NCBI GenBank assembly: GCA_965217015.1 | Contig: OZ244224.1 | Span: 124,001 to 188,000 of the forward strand | Direction of reading: 5' to 3' | From: JAYQKL01 sp038142705 | GTDB lineage: Bacteria > Pseudomonadota > Alphaproteobacteria > RS24 | DNA: 64,000 bases | In this document: piece by piece, positions 1 through 7,420 of the stretch | Numbering within the stretch: position 1 is the stretch's first letter | How the letters are laid out: every line of letters begins with the position of its first letter | Notes under the pieces: model-generated | What the model was told of the DNA's origin: nothing | The model's database searches: none | What the model saw: the letters and a program-made list of their open reading frames with translations, nothing else | Program-made: the position numbers and the translations under genes

Positions 1-319
1 GACCATTGGCATTAAAAACGGTGGAGCTGCTTTTATAGGTGCTGTCATGCAAAACAAAGCCGCGCCCCGTATCGACAGGCCCGCCAATAAAAACCGGGTC
101 ATTTGTCGGGCGCTCTGCGTCTGGTAGTTCAAGACTTTCAATAATATCTGTCAGCACAATATCTTCCGCCTGTTGGTTTATCACAAACCCCATCGCGCCT
201 TCGGCATTATGTTCATGCAGATAAATCAGGGTTTGATTAAACCGCGTATCCCCAATTGTCGGGGTCGCCAGTAATAATTTGCCAGCAAGGCTTGGTGTTT
301 TTTTATGTGCTGTATTCAT
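1..319 (-). CDS. yqgE: YqgE/AlgH family protein (UPF0301), 3' part cut by window edge
   Basis: The minus strand reads from an ATG at 319 to the window edge without a stop, giving the first 106 residues of a YqgE/AlgH-family protein. Visible family features are the N-terminal LLLATPTIGDTRF segment, a GFVINQ strand near residue 50 and the FIGGPVDTGRGF stretch near residue 80. The family is a small cytoplasmic fold of uncertain biochemistry; AlgH was named from Pseudomonas alginate regulation. The gene is divergent from the peroxiredoxin at 535, with about 215 nt of promoter space between them. The C-terminal half lies outside the window, so intactness cannot be judged. Family assignment is from remembered motifs. 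Confidence 0.85.
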   Translation of the reverse strand, partial: MNTAHKKTPSLAGKLLLATPTIGDTRFNQTLIYLHEHNAEGAMGFVINQQAEDIVLTDIIESLELPDAERPTNDPVFIGGPVDTGRGFVLHDSTYKSSSTVFNANG

Positions 320-534
320 TAACTCTAGCCTATCGCTAAAATAAGCGTTTGGAAATGATGCAAAGGTAAAAAAGACACGACTATTTCATGAAGCGGGTGC
401 GACTGTCGTTATGTCCGAGATTCAATATGCTGATTATTTTGCTATAAATTCTGTAAATTGATGCTCTCTGGGGCTTGTTTTTTTGTAAATTAACTTATTC
501 TATAGCAAGAGATTATTTTCAATAGGAGAAACTG

Positions 535-1020
535 ATGACAATTTCAGTAGGCGATAAATTACCAGAAGTGACTTTCATGCATATGAGCGATGCGGGCCCT
601 GCGCCGATTACGACAGAAGCGCTATTCAGCGGTAAAAATGTCGGGTTGTTTGCTCTGCCGGGTGCGTTTACCCCAACCTGCTCAAACCAGCATTTGCCAG
701 GTTTTATTCAGCAGGCCGAGGCGCTGCGCGAAAAAGGGTTAGACACCATTATCTGCCTATCTGTGAATGATGCTTTTGTGATGGACGCATGGGGCAAGCA
801 GCAAAATGCCGATGGCAAAGTCATGATGCTGGCCGATGGTAATGGCGAATTTACCGCTGCAATTGGGCTTGAAATGGACGGCTCTGGTTTTGGTATGGGC
901 ACCCGCTCATTGCGTTATTCAATGATTGTGCGTGATGGGGTTGTTGAGGTTTTGAATGTTGAGTCAAATCCGGGTGAGGCCAAAGACTCAGGCGCGGAAA
1001 CCATGTTGGGTCAGCTTTAA
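535..1020 (+). CDS. peroxiredoxin, Prx5 type
   Basis: A 161-residue thiol peroxidase that reduces H2O2 and organic hydroperoxides in the cytoplasm. The peroxidatic motif PGAFTPTCS places the catalytic cysteine at C49, with the Pro/Thr residues typical of the Prx5 group. A second cysteine at C74 sits where PRDX5-type enzymes carry a non-resolving cysteine; no C-terminal resolving cysteine is visible, so reduction by glutathione or glutaredoxin is likely. That reductant is inferred. The conserved arginine lies in GTRSLRYSMIV near residue 125. The ATG is preceded by a good AGGAGAA ribosome site at 524-530. The gene is monocistronic, with rnhA converging on it from the right. Confidence 0.93.
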   Translation: MTISVGDKLPEVTFMHMSDAGPAPITTEALFSGKNVGLFALPGAFTPTCSNQHLPGFIQQAEALREKGLDTIICLSVNDAFVMDAWGKQQNADGKVMMLADGNGEFTAAIGLEMDGSGFGMGTRSLRYSMIVRDGVVEVLNVESNPGEAKDSGAETMLGQL

Positions 1021-1027
1021 GCTTAGT

Positions 1028-1462
1028 TTATAAATATTGCGCCATGCCTTCACGCGCTAATTCATCGGCACGTTCATTGCCGGCGTGACCGGCATGGCCT
1101 TTAATCCATTCCCATTGCACATTATGACGGCTATTTTCAGCATCGAGCATTTGCCATAAATCGACATTTTTCACAGGTTTTTTGGCAGCGGTTTTCCAGC
1201 CGCGTTTTTTCCAATTATGAATCCAGCTTGTGATGCCATCTTTCAGATAGTTTGAGTCCGTTATCAGCCGAATGGCTGTGCCGGGCTCAATTTTTTTAAG
1301 CGCTTCAATCGCGGCCATCATTTCCATGCGGTTATTTGTGGTTTCAGCCGCGCCGCCGCAAAAGCTCGTTTCTTGCCCATTTTCAATAATCAGCACTCCC
1401 CAGCCACCAGGCCCAGGATTGCCTGAGCAAGCGCCATCTGTATAAATGGTGATTTCGGTCAT
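1028..1462 (-). CDS. rnhA: ribonuclease HI
   Basis: A 144-residue RNase HI that cleaves the RNA strand of RNA/DNA hybrids such as R-loops and Okazaki primers. All four acidic catalytic residues are present: D9 (TDGACSGNPG), E47 (NNRMEM), D69 (TDSNY) and D133 (ERADELA), each one residue before its E. coli counterpart. The GHAGHAGN loop carries the catalytic histidine. The frame is open further upstream, but the ATG at 1462 follows an AAGGAACC ribosome site, gives the family's normal N-terminus and avoids overlapping thrB. It is the last gene of an ispH-thrB-rnhA operon, 13 nt after the thrB stop. Confidence 0.96.
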   Translation of the reverse strand: MTEITIYTDGACSGNPGPGGWGVLIIENGQETSFCGGAAETTNNRMEMMAAIEALKKIEPGTAIRLITDSNYLKDGITSWIHNWKKRGWKTAAKKPVKNVDLWQMLDAENSRHNVQWEWIKGHAGHAGNERADELAREGMAQYL

Positions 1463-1475
1463 GATGAGCGGTTCC

Positions 1476-2450
1476 TTAAATTTTTTCTTGGGTGATGCCG
1501 TAATCTTGCGGGCGGGTAGCGGTTTTGTGAAACCGCAAACGGCGCAAATAATCTGTCGGATTTTTGGGTCGCACAAGCGCCTCAGGATCGTGGTTAAACC
1601 AATCATGCAAACGGGTCAGCAAAAACCGCAATGCCGCGCCCCGCGATAAAATGGGCAGGGCTTGTATTTCCGCCTCTGATAGCGGGCGCACCGTCTGATA
1701 CCCTTCCAAAATAGCTTTGGCCTTGGTGATGTTAAAATTCACATCGGCTTCAAAACACCAAGCATTGAGAGTGATGGCGATGTCATAGACAAGCTGGTCT
1801 GTGCAGGCAAAATAAAAATCAATAATGCCAGAGACTTCATCATTGAGAAAAAACACATTATCGATAAATAAATCCGCATGGATAATGCCTGTGGGCAGGT
1901 TTTTGGGCCAGTTTTCTTGCATCAATGCCAGTTCTTCAGAAATATAGCTTTCCATATTTGGGTGAACCTGATTGACCTGATGGCGGTTTTGCTCAAATAA
2001 ACCCTGCCAAGCATCAAGGCTCAAATTATTAGCGCGGCTTTGGTCAAAATCCATGCCAGCGAGATGAAGTTGCGCCATGGCCTGACCCAGCTTAAAGCAA
2101 TGAGACACTTGTGGTCTGCGCATGCTGGCGCCCTCTAAAAAACTAATAATCGCGGCAGGTCGGTTTTTCACATGTGATAAAACACCGCCTTGTTTGCGCT
2201 TTATAGGAACAGGGCAATGAATACCCGCTTTGGCGAGATGGGCTTTAAGGTCGAGAAAAAAGGGTAAATCTTCTGGGGCAACCCGTTTTTCATAAACTGT
2301 TAGGATATATTTGCCAGTTTCGGTCTCAAGCAAATAGTTTGAATTCTCGACCCCTTCCGCAATGCCTTTAAGGCTTATGGGGGCGCCGATATCATAGTCA
2401 GATAAGAGGGCGTCAAGCTCTGCGGGTTCAATTTGCGTATAGACCGCCAT
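1476..2450 (-). CDS. thrB: homoserine kinase, ThrB type II (aminoglycoside phosphotransferase fold)
   Basis: A 324-residue kinase that phosphorylates L-homoserine to O-phospho-L-homoserine in threonine synthesis. It belongs to the protein-kinase-like (APH-fold) homoserine kinases common in Alphaproteobacteria, not the GHMP family of E. coli ThrB. The catalytic loop is IIHADLFIDN with the base at D193, and the metal-binding aspartate is D211 in GIIDFYF. The start codon overlaps the ispH stop as TAATG, so the two are probably translationally coupled. Co-location with ispH and rnhA is a recurring alphaproteobacterial arrangement rather than a pathway link. A choline-kinase-like activity is the alternative, but length and context favour ThrB. 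Confidence 0.93.
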   Translation of the reverse strand: MAVYTQIEPAELDALLSDYDIGAPISLKGIAEGVENSNYLLETETGKYILTVYEKRVAPEDLPFFLDLKAHLAKAGIHCPVPIKRKQGGVLSHVKNRPAAIISFLEGASMRRPQVSHCFKLGQAMAQLHLAGMDFDQSRANNLSLDAWQGLFEQNRHQVNQVHPNMESYISEELALMQENWPKNLPTGIIHADLFIDNVFFLNDEVSGIIDFYFACTDQLVYDIAITLNAWCFEADVNFNITKAKAILEGYQTVRPLSEAEIQALPILSRGAALRFLLTRLHDWFNHDPEALVRPKNPTDYLRRLRFHKTATRPQDYGITQEKI

Positions 2451-3424
2451 TATGCTTGCCCCTCTTCAGCGGAAACCGTTTCCCCGCGTAAAACTTTGGG
2501 CAGTTTGAACTCAACATTTTCTTGGGTTGTGACAATTTCCGTGATGGTGCAGTCATATTGGCTTTTGAGTTGTTCCAGCACATTTTGCACCAATTCTTCA
2601 GGGGCCGATGCGCCAGCGCTAATGCCGAGTGTTTTAATATTGTCCAGCTGGTCAAAATCAATCGGGTCAAGGCCATTTATCAATTCTGAAAATTGACAGC
2701 CGAGCCGTTTGCCCAGCTCAACCAAACGCAATGAATTGGAAGAGTTTGGAGCACCAATCACCAATAAGCCATCAGCCTGTTCAGCCAGCTCTTTGACAGC
2801 TTGCTGTCGATTGGTTGTGGCATAACAAATATCTTCTTTATGGGGCGCCTGAATTTTGGGGAACCGCTTTTGCAATGCGGCGATAATATCTGCCGTGTCA
2901 TCTACCGATAAGGTGGTTTGGGTCAGATAGGCCAGCTGGTTAGGATTGGCAATTTCAAGCTTTGCCACATCATCAACCGTTTCAATCAATTCAATCGCGC
3001 CGTCTGGCAATTGCCCCAATGTGCCAATCACTTCAGGGTGGCCGGCATGGCCGATTAAAATAATGTGATGGCCCTGCTCAAAATGGCGTTGGGCTTCAAT
3101 ATGGACTTTTGAAACAAGCGGGCAGGTGGCGTCAAGCCAGTTAAGGGCGCGCCGTTGGGCTTCAGATGGAACTGATTTTGGCACGCCATGCGCTGAAAAA
3201 ATAACATGCGCATCATCTGGCACCTCATCAAGCTCATCAACAAAAATGGCCCCGCGCTTTTTAAGCCCGTCCACCACATAACGATTATGCACAATCTCAT
3301 GGCGCACATAAACCGGCGCGCCATATTTGGCCAACGCTTGCTCGACAATCAAAATCGCGCGGTCAACACCTGCACAAAAGCCGCGTGGTGCGGCGAGCAG
3401 AATATTTAATTTGCTTTTCGTCAC
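2450..3424 (-). CDS. ispH: 4-hydroxy-3-methylbut-2-enyl diphosphate reductase
   Basis: The last enzyme of the MEP isoprenoid pathway: it reduces HMBPP to IPP and DMAPP with an iron-sulfur cluster. The three cluster cysteines are C17 (RGFCAGV), C101 (DATCPLV) and C200 (DICYATT). Substrate-contacting motifs HEIVHN, SAHGVP, GHAGHPE and TQTT are all present. At 324 residues it has the standard length. The start is a GTG at 3422-3424, preceded by an AAGAGGGG ribosome site. It is the first gene of the ispH-thrB-rnhA operon. Other isoprenoid genes in the window (ispE, dxs, ispA, polyprenyl synthase) are unlinked to it. An electron donor such as ferredoxin or flavodoxin is required but not encoded nearby. 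Confidence 0.97.
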   Translation of the reverse strand: MTKSKLNILLAAPRGFCAGVDRAILIVEQALAKYGAPVYVRHEIVHNRYVVDGLKKRGAIFVDELDEVPDDAHVIFSAHGVPKSVPSEAQRRALNWLDATCPLVSKVHIEAQRHFEQGHHIILIGHAGHPEVIGTLGQLPDGAIELIETVDDVAKLEIANPNQLAYLTQTTLSVDDTADIIAALQKRFPKIQAPHKEDICYATTNRQQAVKELAEQADGLLVIGAPNSSNSLRLVELGKRLGCQFSELINGLDPIDFDQLDNIKTLGISAGASAPEELVQNVLEQLKSQYDCTITEIVTTQENVEFKLPKVLRGETVSAEEGQA

Positions 3425-3549
3425 GGGCCCCTCTTAAACGGCACTTGCTGTCAACACAATCATTAGGTAGGTTACACTTAATGTTTCATTAGCTTATACA
3501 CCAATTCTTTGAAGAGTTGAAAATAACAAGCTTTTTTTTGAGGTTTTTC

Positions 3550-4089
3550 ATGCGCTTTTTATCTGCTTTTTTTAAAAAAAATCTAGGTTTCATGGGCGTG
3601 GCATTGGCGCTTTCTGCATGCGGTGCAGATATTGAAGTCAGCCGCCAATATTGCCCCACTGAAGGCGTTTTGGCAGATACAGAGCGATTGGTTTTTGACC
3701 GTGATGGTCAGCCAGCATGGATAGCCAATATCACCGGCACGGTTATGGATTGTGCTTGGAACCCAGAAACGCGAAAAATTGAAACCGTGTTGAGCGTGAG
3801 CGGTCTGGTCGAGGCGCAGGGCAGCATGCCATCAAAGCTGAGCCTGCCAGCATTTATGATTATTCTCAACGGCCAAGATGAAGTCATGACGCGCAAAGAT
3901 TTCATCATTTCTGTCAGTGGCAATCAACAAGCTGAACAGGCTGCTTTTATGCAAGAAATTGGTCGCCAAACCATCACATTATCTGAAAATGACAATGTTG
4001 AAGATTATGCCATTTTGGTGGGATTCCGACTCACTGCGGCGCAATTGCAAAAAAACCGCATCAATTATAAAAACCGCCTTCGGTTATAA
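3550..4089 (+). CDS. putative lipoprotein of unknown function
   Basis: A 179-residue protein I do not recognise. It opens with a basic and hydrophobic stretch ending in a lipobox (ALALSAC), so C24 is the likely lipid-modified cysteine and the mature protein would be membrane-anchored on the periplasmic side. The mature part has two further cysteines (in QYCPTEG and MDCAWNP), possibly a disulfide, and looks beta-rich. I chose ATG 3550 because a GAGG ribosome site lies six bases upstream; a TTG at 3517 would add eleven residues. It stands alone between the divergent ispH operon and the glycine riboswitch, so context says nothing about function. Confidence 0.7.
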   Translation: MRFLSAFFKKNLGFMGVALALSACGADIEVSRQYCPTEGVLADTERLVFDRDGQPAWIANITGTVMDCAWNPETRKIETVLSVSGLVEAQGSMPSKLSLPAFMIILNGQDEVMTRKDFIISVSGNQQAEQAAFMQEIGRQTITLSENDNVEDYAILVGFRLTAAQLQKNRINYKNRLRL

Positions 4090-4220
4090 TTTTCAGCACC
4101 CGCGCTAACATACTCAAAACTCTGGTTTAATTTTTACGCCCCTGCGCTTTATTGGGTTATGCACAGGCGCGGTTTGACATTTTGTTGTTAATGCGTATTT
4201 TGAAACCATCATTTGATTAT

Positions 4221-4410
4221 TGCGGAAGAGACCGACAGGAATTTGTTAAGTCAATTTGTTTAGTCGGCGCCGAAGGAGCAACCGCCCTCGGAAACTCTCA
4301 GGCAAAAGGACCGCAATATGATGAAACTCTGGAAAGTAGGTTTCGTGCAAACCTCACCGACGGGGTAAGAGGCCAACCGGTCTTCAATCTCTCAGGTACA
4401 GCGACAGAGG
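4221..4410 (+). promoter_or_regulatory. tandem glycine riboswitch (two aptamers)
   Basis: Two glycine aptamers lie in tandem just upstream of the gcv operon. Aptamer 1 spans about 4221-4315: its closing stem pairs TGCGG (4221-4225) with CCGCA (4311-4315), and it contains the family core GCGCCGAAGGAGCAA and CTCTCAGGCAAAAGGAC. Aptamer 2 spans about 4326-4410: CTCTG (4327-4331) pairs with CAGAG (4405-4409), with a second core of CTCACCGACGGGG and CTCTCAGGTACAG. Known members turn on glycine cleavage genes when glycine is abundant, which fits gcvT-gcvH-gcvPA-gcvPB immediately downstream. An open frame runs through the riboswitch but is not a gene. Confidence 0.96.
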
Positions 4411-4512
4411 AGGGCGTCTTTAATTAAACCTTTGGTTTAGTTTTCGACGACTCAGGACTCTGTATGTTGACCCTAAAACGACTGAAAAGTCGGATTGAAG
4501 AACGGAAGTAAA
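4411..4512 (+). promoter_or_regulatory. glycine riboswitch expression platform / gcvT leader
   Basis: About 100 nt separate the second aptamer from the gcvT start. A short AT-rich hairpin (TAAACC 4425-4430, loop TTT, GGTTTA 4434-4439) is followed by TTTT and could be a weak terminator. A second hairpin has a GAAA tetraloop (CGACT 4479-4483 / AGTCG 4488-4492). Two GACTC sites sit at 4449 and 4456. The gcvT ribosome site GGAAG is at 4504-4508. Whether control is by termination or ribosome-site sequestration cannot be decided from sequence alone. Confidence 0.55.
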
Positions 4513-5706
4513 ATGGCTGAAGCTGCCAAAATAACCGAACCAGATGCCCCGCTTTTGCGGACCCCGCTTTATGATTTACATCTTGAGCTGGGCGCAAAAA
4601 TGGTGCCGTTTGCGGGCTATGACATGCCGGTGCACTATCCGCTTGGCGTGATGGGTGAGCATTTGCATACCCGCACTCAGGCTGGATTGTTTGATGTGTC
4701 GCATATGGGGCAGGCGCGTTTGGTGCCTATCAATGCTGATGTCAATGCTGATGTCAATGCCGACTCCGATGCCGATGCTGATGCGGGGCAGATTTTTGAA
4801 CAGCTCGTGCCAGCAGGTCTGACCACGCTGAAAGAAGGGCGTATTCGCTATACCCAGCTCACCAATCAGGAGGGGGGTATCTTAGATGATTTAATGGCAA
4901 CACGGTTTGGGCAAACCCTTTGGCTGGTGGTGAACGCGGCGTGTAAAGACGCTGATTATGCCCATATTCAATCTGCCTTAGCGGGGCAGGCTCATCTAGA
5001 GATTGAAACCCGCGCTTTGCTGGCTTTACAAGGGCCGAAAGCGGCGGCGGTTTTGTCGAAACTGTTTCCTCAACTTGCTGATATGCCGTTTATGAGTGCC
5101 TGCCATGTGGAATGGCAAGTGGAGTCGCAGGTGGTGGATTTATTGGTTTCGCGTTGCGGTTATACAGGCGAAGATGGCTTTGAGATTTCTTTGCCAGAAG
5201 CGCAAAGCGTGGCTTTCGCGCAATGTCTTTTGGCTGATGAAGCGGTTGAAATGATTGGTCTGGGCGCGCGTGACAGCTTGCGGCTTGAGGCGGGGCTTTG
5301 CCTTTATGGACATGACATTGACACCACAACCACACCCGCACAGGCCGATTTAATGTGGTCTGTCCCAAAGCGTCGTTTAGAGGCTGGTGATTTTCCGGGC
5401 GCGGCGGTCATTCAAAGTCAAATTGCCAAAACAATTGGACGCAAGCGTGTCGGCATTGCGCTGGAGGGGCGCGCCCCCGCTCGAGAAGGGGCGATTATCC
5501 AGTCTCGCGATGGCGAAGAAATTGGCGTGGTAACAAGTGGCGGTTTTAGCCCAAGCTTAAAAGCACCCATCGCCATGGGTTATGTTGCTGCCGATAAAAG
5601 CGAAATAGATTCACAAATTCAACTTATTGTGCGCGGCAAGGCCTTGCCGGCAAAAATCACGGCGCTGCCATTTGTGCCGCAAAATTATTATAGGGGAAAA
5701 TCATGA
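4513..5706 (+). CDS. gcvT: glycine cleavage system aminomethyltransferase (T protein)
   Basis: T protein releases ammonia from the aminomethyl-lipoyl arm of GcvH and transfers the one-carbon unit to tetrahydrofolate. Family motifs are FDVSHMGQ near residue 65, CGYTGEDGFEI near 220 and GLGARDSLRLEAGLCLYGHD near 255. The ATG at 4513 has GGAAG five bases upstream; a TTG at 4495 is the alternative. At 397 residues it is longer than the roughly 365 of E. coli GcvT, partly because of an Asn/Ala/Asp/Val repeat insertion at about residues 74-91. It is the first gene of the riboswitch-controlled operon and overlaps gcvH by four bases (ATGA). Confidence 0.95.
   Translation: MAEAAKITEPDAPLLRTPLYDLHLELGAKMVPFAGYDMPVHYPLGVMGEHLHTRTQAGLFDVSHMGQARLVPINADVNADVNADSDADADAGQIFEQLVPAGLTTLKEGRIRYTQLTNQEGGILDDLMATRFGQTLWLVVNAACKDADYAHIQSALAGQAHLEIETRALLALQGPKAAAVLSKLFPQLADMPFMSACHVEWQVESQVVDLLVSRCGYTGEDGFEISLPEAQSVAFAQCLLADEAVEMIGLGARDSLRLEAGLCLYGHDIDTTTTPAQADLMWSVPKRRLEAGDFPGAAVIQSQIAKTIGRKRVGIALEGRAPAREGAIIQSRDGEEIGVVTSGGFSPSLKAPIAMGYVAADKSEIDSQIQLIVRGKALPAKITALPFVPQNYYRGKS
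4731..4785 (+). repeat. in-frame low-complexity repeat inside gcvT
   Basis: Imperfect repetition of short GATGTCAATGCT-like units encodes alternating Asn-Ala-Asp-Val, then Asp-Ala, steps at about residues 74-91 of GcvT. The units are multiples of three, so copy-number change keeps the frame. The insertion separates the segment after HMGQARLV from the FEQLVPAGL strand and is probably a surface loop. Confidence 0.8.
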
Positions 5707-6077
5707 GCAAGCTTTTTACCAAAGACCATGAATGGATACAAATTGACGGCGATACAGCTATTGTCGGCATCACCGACTACGCCCAAGCCCAGCTTGGCGA
5801 TGTTGTGTTTGTTGAGGTGCCAGAGAGTGGGCGTCAGGTTGCGCAAGGCGATGATGCGGCTGTTGTCGAAAGCGTGAAGGCGGCCAGTGATGTTTATGCG
5901 CCGGTTTCAGGCGAGATTTTGGAAGGCAATGCCGCGCTAGATGAAAATCCAGCTTTGGTCAATGACGACCCGAATATCGCTGGCTGGTTTTTTAAGATGA
6001 AACTTTCATCACCAGATGAAACAGAAGGCTTGATGGACGAAGCTGCCTATGAAGCCTATTTGAAGGAGCTTGGATAA
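5703..6077 (+). CDS. gcvH: glycine cleavage system H protein
   Basis: A 124-residue lipoyl carrier that shuttles the aminomethyl intermediate between the P, T and L proteins. The lipoylation site is K59 in VVESVKAASDVYAP, followed by the canonical GEILEGNAAL and NDDPNIAGW segments. Length is normal for the family. Its ATG overlaps the gcvT stop (ATGA), and its stop overlaps the gcvPA start (TAATG), so translation along the operon is tightly coupled. No L protein (lipoamide dehydrogenase) gene is present here; it is presumably shared with other 2-oxoacid dehydrogenases elsewhere. Confidence 0.97.
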   Translation: MSKLFTKDHEWIQIDGDTAIVGITDYAQAQLGDVVFVEVPESGRQVAQGDDAAVVESVKAASDVYAPVSGEILEGNAALDENPALVNDDPNIAGWFFKMKLSSPDETEGLMDEAAYEAYLKELG

Positions 6078-7420
6078 TGCGTTATCTCCCGCTTACCCCA
6101 ACAGATCGCGAGCAAATGCTGGCGCGTATTGGCGTTGCGTCAATTGATGATTTATTCGTTGATGTACCAGAAGCAGCACGCCGGCAGGACTTGCTAGATT
6201 TACCTCATCATCAAAGTGAGCTTGATGTGGAGCGGCGTTTCCACCAGATGGCCAGCAAAAATATATCAGCCAGCCATGTGCCGTTTTTTTGTGGCGCGGG
6301 GGCTTATAAGCACCATGTGCCAGCCACTGTGGACCATATTATCCAACGCTCGGAATTTTTAACTTCATATACGCCATATCAGCCTGAAATCACACAAGGC
6401 ACATTGCAATATTTGTTTGAGTTCCAAACCCAAGTGTCCGAATTAACGGGTATGGAAGTTGCCAATGCGTCAATGTATGACGGCTCAACTGCGGCTGGCG
6501 AGGCGGTGTTGATGGCGCATCGAGTGACGCGCAAAAACCGCGCTGTTTTGTCTGCTCGCTTGCACCCGCATTATAAAGCAGTGATAGAAAACCTGTCGGA
6601 TATGGGCGGGTTCGAGCTTGCCCAGCCCGCACCCTCTGCAGATGAAGCAGAAGATTTGCTGGCGCTTGTTGATGATGACACATCATGTGTTGTGATACAA
6701 AATCCAGACTTTTTTGGCCATATTCAGGATTTCTCAAAATTGGCAGATGCACTTCATGCGCGCAATATTTTGCTGGTTGTGGCCGTACCAGAAATTGTCT
6801 CGCTTGGTCTGTTGAAGCGGCCAGGTGATATGGGCGCGGATATTGTTGTCGGCGAGGGCCAAAGCCTTGGCAATGGTCTCAATTTTGGCGGGCCTTATGT
6901 TGGGCTTTTTGCGACGCGGCAAAAATATATTCGGCAAATGCCAGGTCGGCTTTGTGGTGAGACCGTCGATGCAAGTGGCAAGCGCGGATTTGTGCTGACA
7001 CTTTCAACACGCGAGCAACATATTCGCCGTGATAAAGCGACATCTAATATTTGTACAAATTCAGGCCTGTGTGCGCTGGCTTTTACCGCGCATATGACGC
7101 TGCTTGGCGGGCAAGGCTTACGCGACTTGGCGCAGGCCAATCATGCGCGCGCGGTTCAATTGGTCGAAACGCTCGAGACCCTTGATAATGTGCGCTGTTT
7201 AACGCCGAGCTTTTTCAATGAATTCACCCTTGAGCTGCCCATGGCAGCCGCAGATTTTGTGGAGCAAATGGCTGGTAAGGGTGTGATTGCTGGCGTGCCA
7301 GCATCGCGCTTATTACCAGATGCGGAAATGCAAAACCTGCTGATTGTGGCGGCAACAGAAGTCACAACAGATGCGGATATCACGCACTATCAACAAGCCC
7401 TGAAGGAGGTGCTGTCATGA
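6077..7420 (+). CDS. gcvPA: glycine dehydrogenase (decarboxylating) subunit 1
   Basis: The N-terminal half of a two-subunit P protein, which decarboxylates glycine using PLP and loads the aminomethyl group onto GcvH. The 447-residue sequence opens with RYLPLTPTDREQML and carries FCGAGAYKHHVPATVDHI and the SYTPYQPEITQGTLQYLFEF stretch of this subunit. It lacks the PLP-binding lysine, which is in GcvPB; subunit 1 is thought to shape the active site and complex. Split gcvPA/gcvPB genes replace the single long gcvP of E. coli. The start overlaps the gcvH stop, and the end overlaps gcvPB as ATGA. Confidence 0.96.
   Translation: MRYLPLTPTDREQMLARIGVASIDDLFVDVPEAARRQDLLDLPHHQSELDVERRFHQMASKNISASHVPFFCGAGAYKHHVPATVDHIIQRSEFLTSYTPYQPEITQGTLQYLFEFQTQVSELTGMEVANASMYDGSTAAGEAVLMAHRVTRKNRAVLSARLHPHYKAVIENLSDMGGFELAQPAPSADEAEDLLALVDDDTSCVVIQNPDFFGHIQDFSKLADALHARNILLVVAVPEIVSLGLLKRPGDMGADIVVGEGQSLGNGLNFGGPYVGLFATRQKYIRQMPGRLCGETVDASGKRGFVLTLSTREQHIRRDKATSNICTNSGLCALAFTAHMTLLGGQGLRDLAQANHARAVQLVETLETLDNVRCLTPSFFNEFTLELPMAAADFVEQMAGKGVIAGVPASRLLPDAEMQNLLIVAATEVTTDADITHYQQALKEVLS

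Noticed and set aside
1463..1606. 48-residue N-terminal extension of rnhA
   Set aside because: It overlaps the end of thrB; ATG 1462 with AAGGAACC gives the normal RNase HI N-terminus.
3478..3492. TTAA-N7-TTAG as a CtrA site before the lipoprotein gene
   Set aside because: One half-site is imperfect and AT-rich DNA gives such matches often.
4152..4427. 91-residue open frame upstream of gcvT
   Set aside because: It runs through both glycine aptamers, whose base pairing and core motifs explain the sequence; it has no ribosome site and no protein-like pattern.
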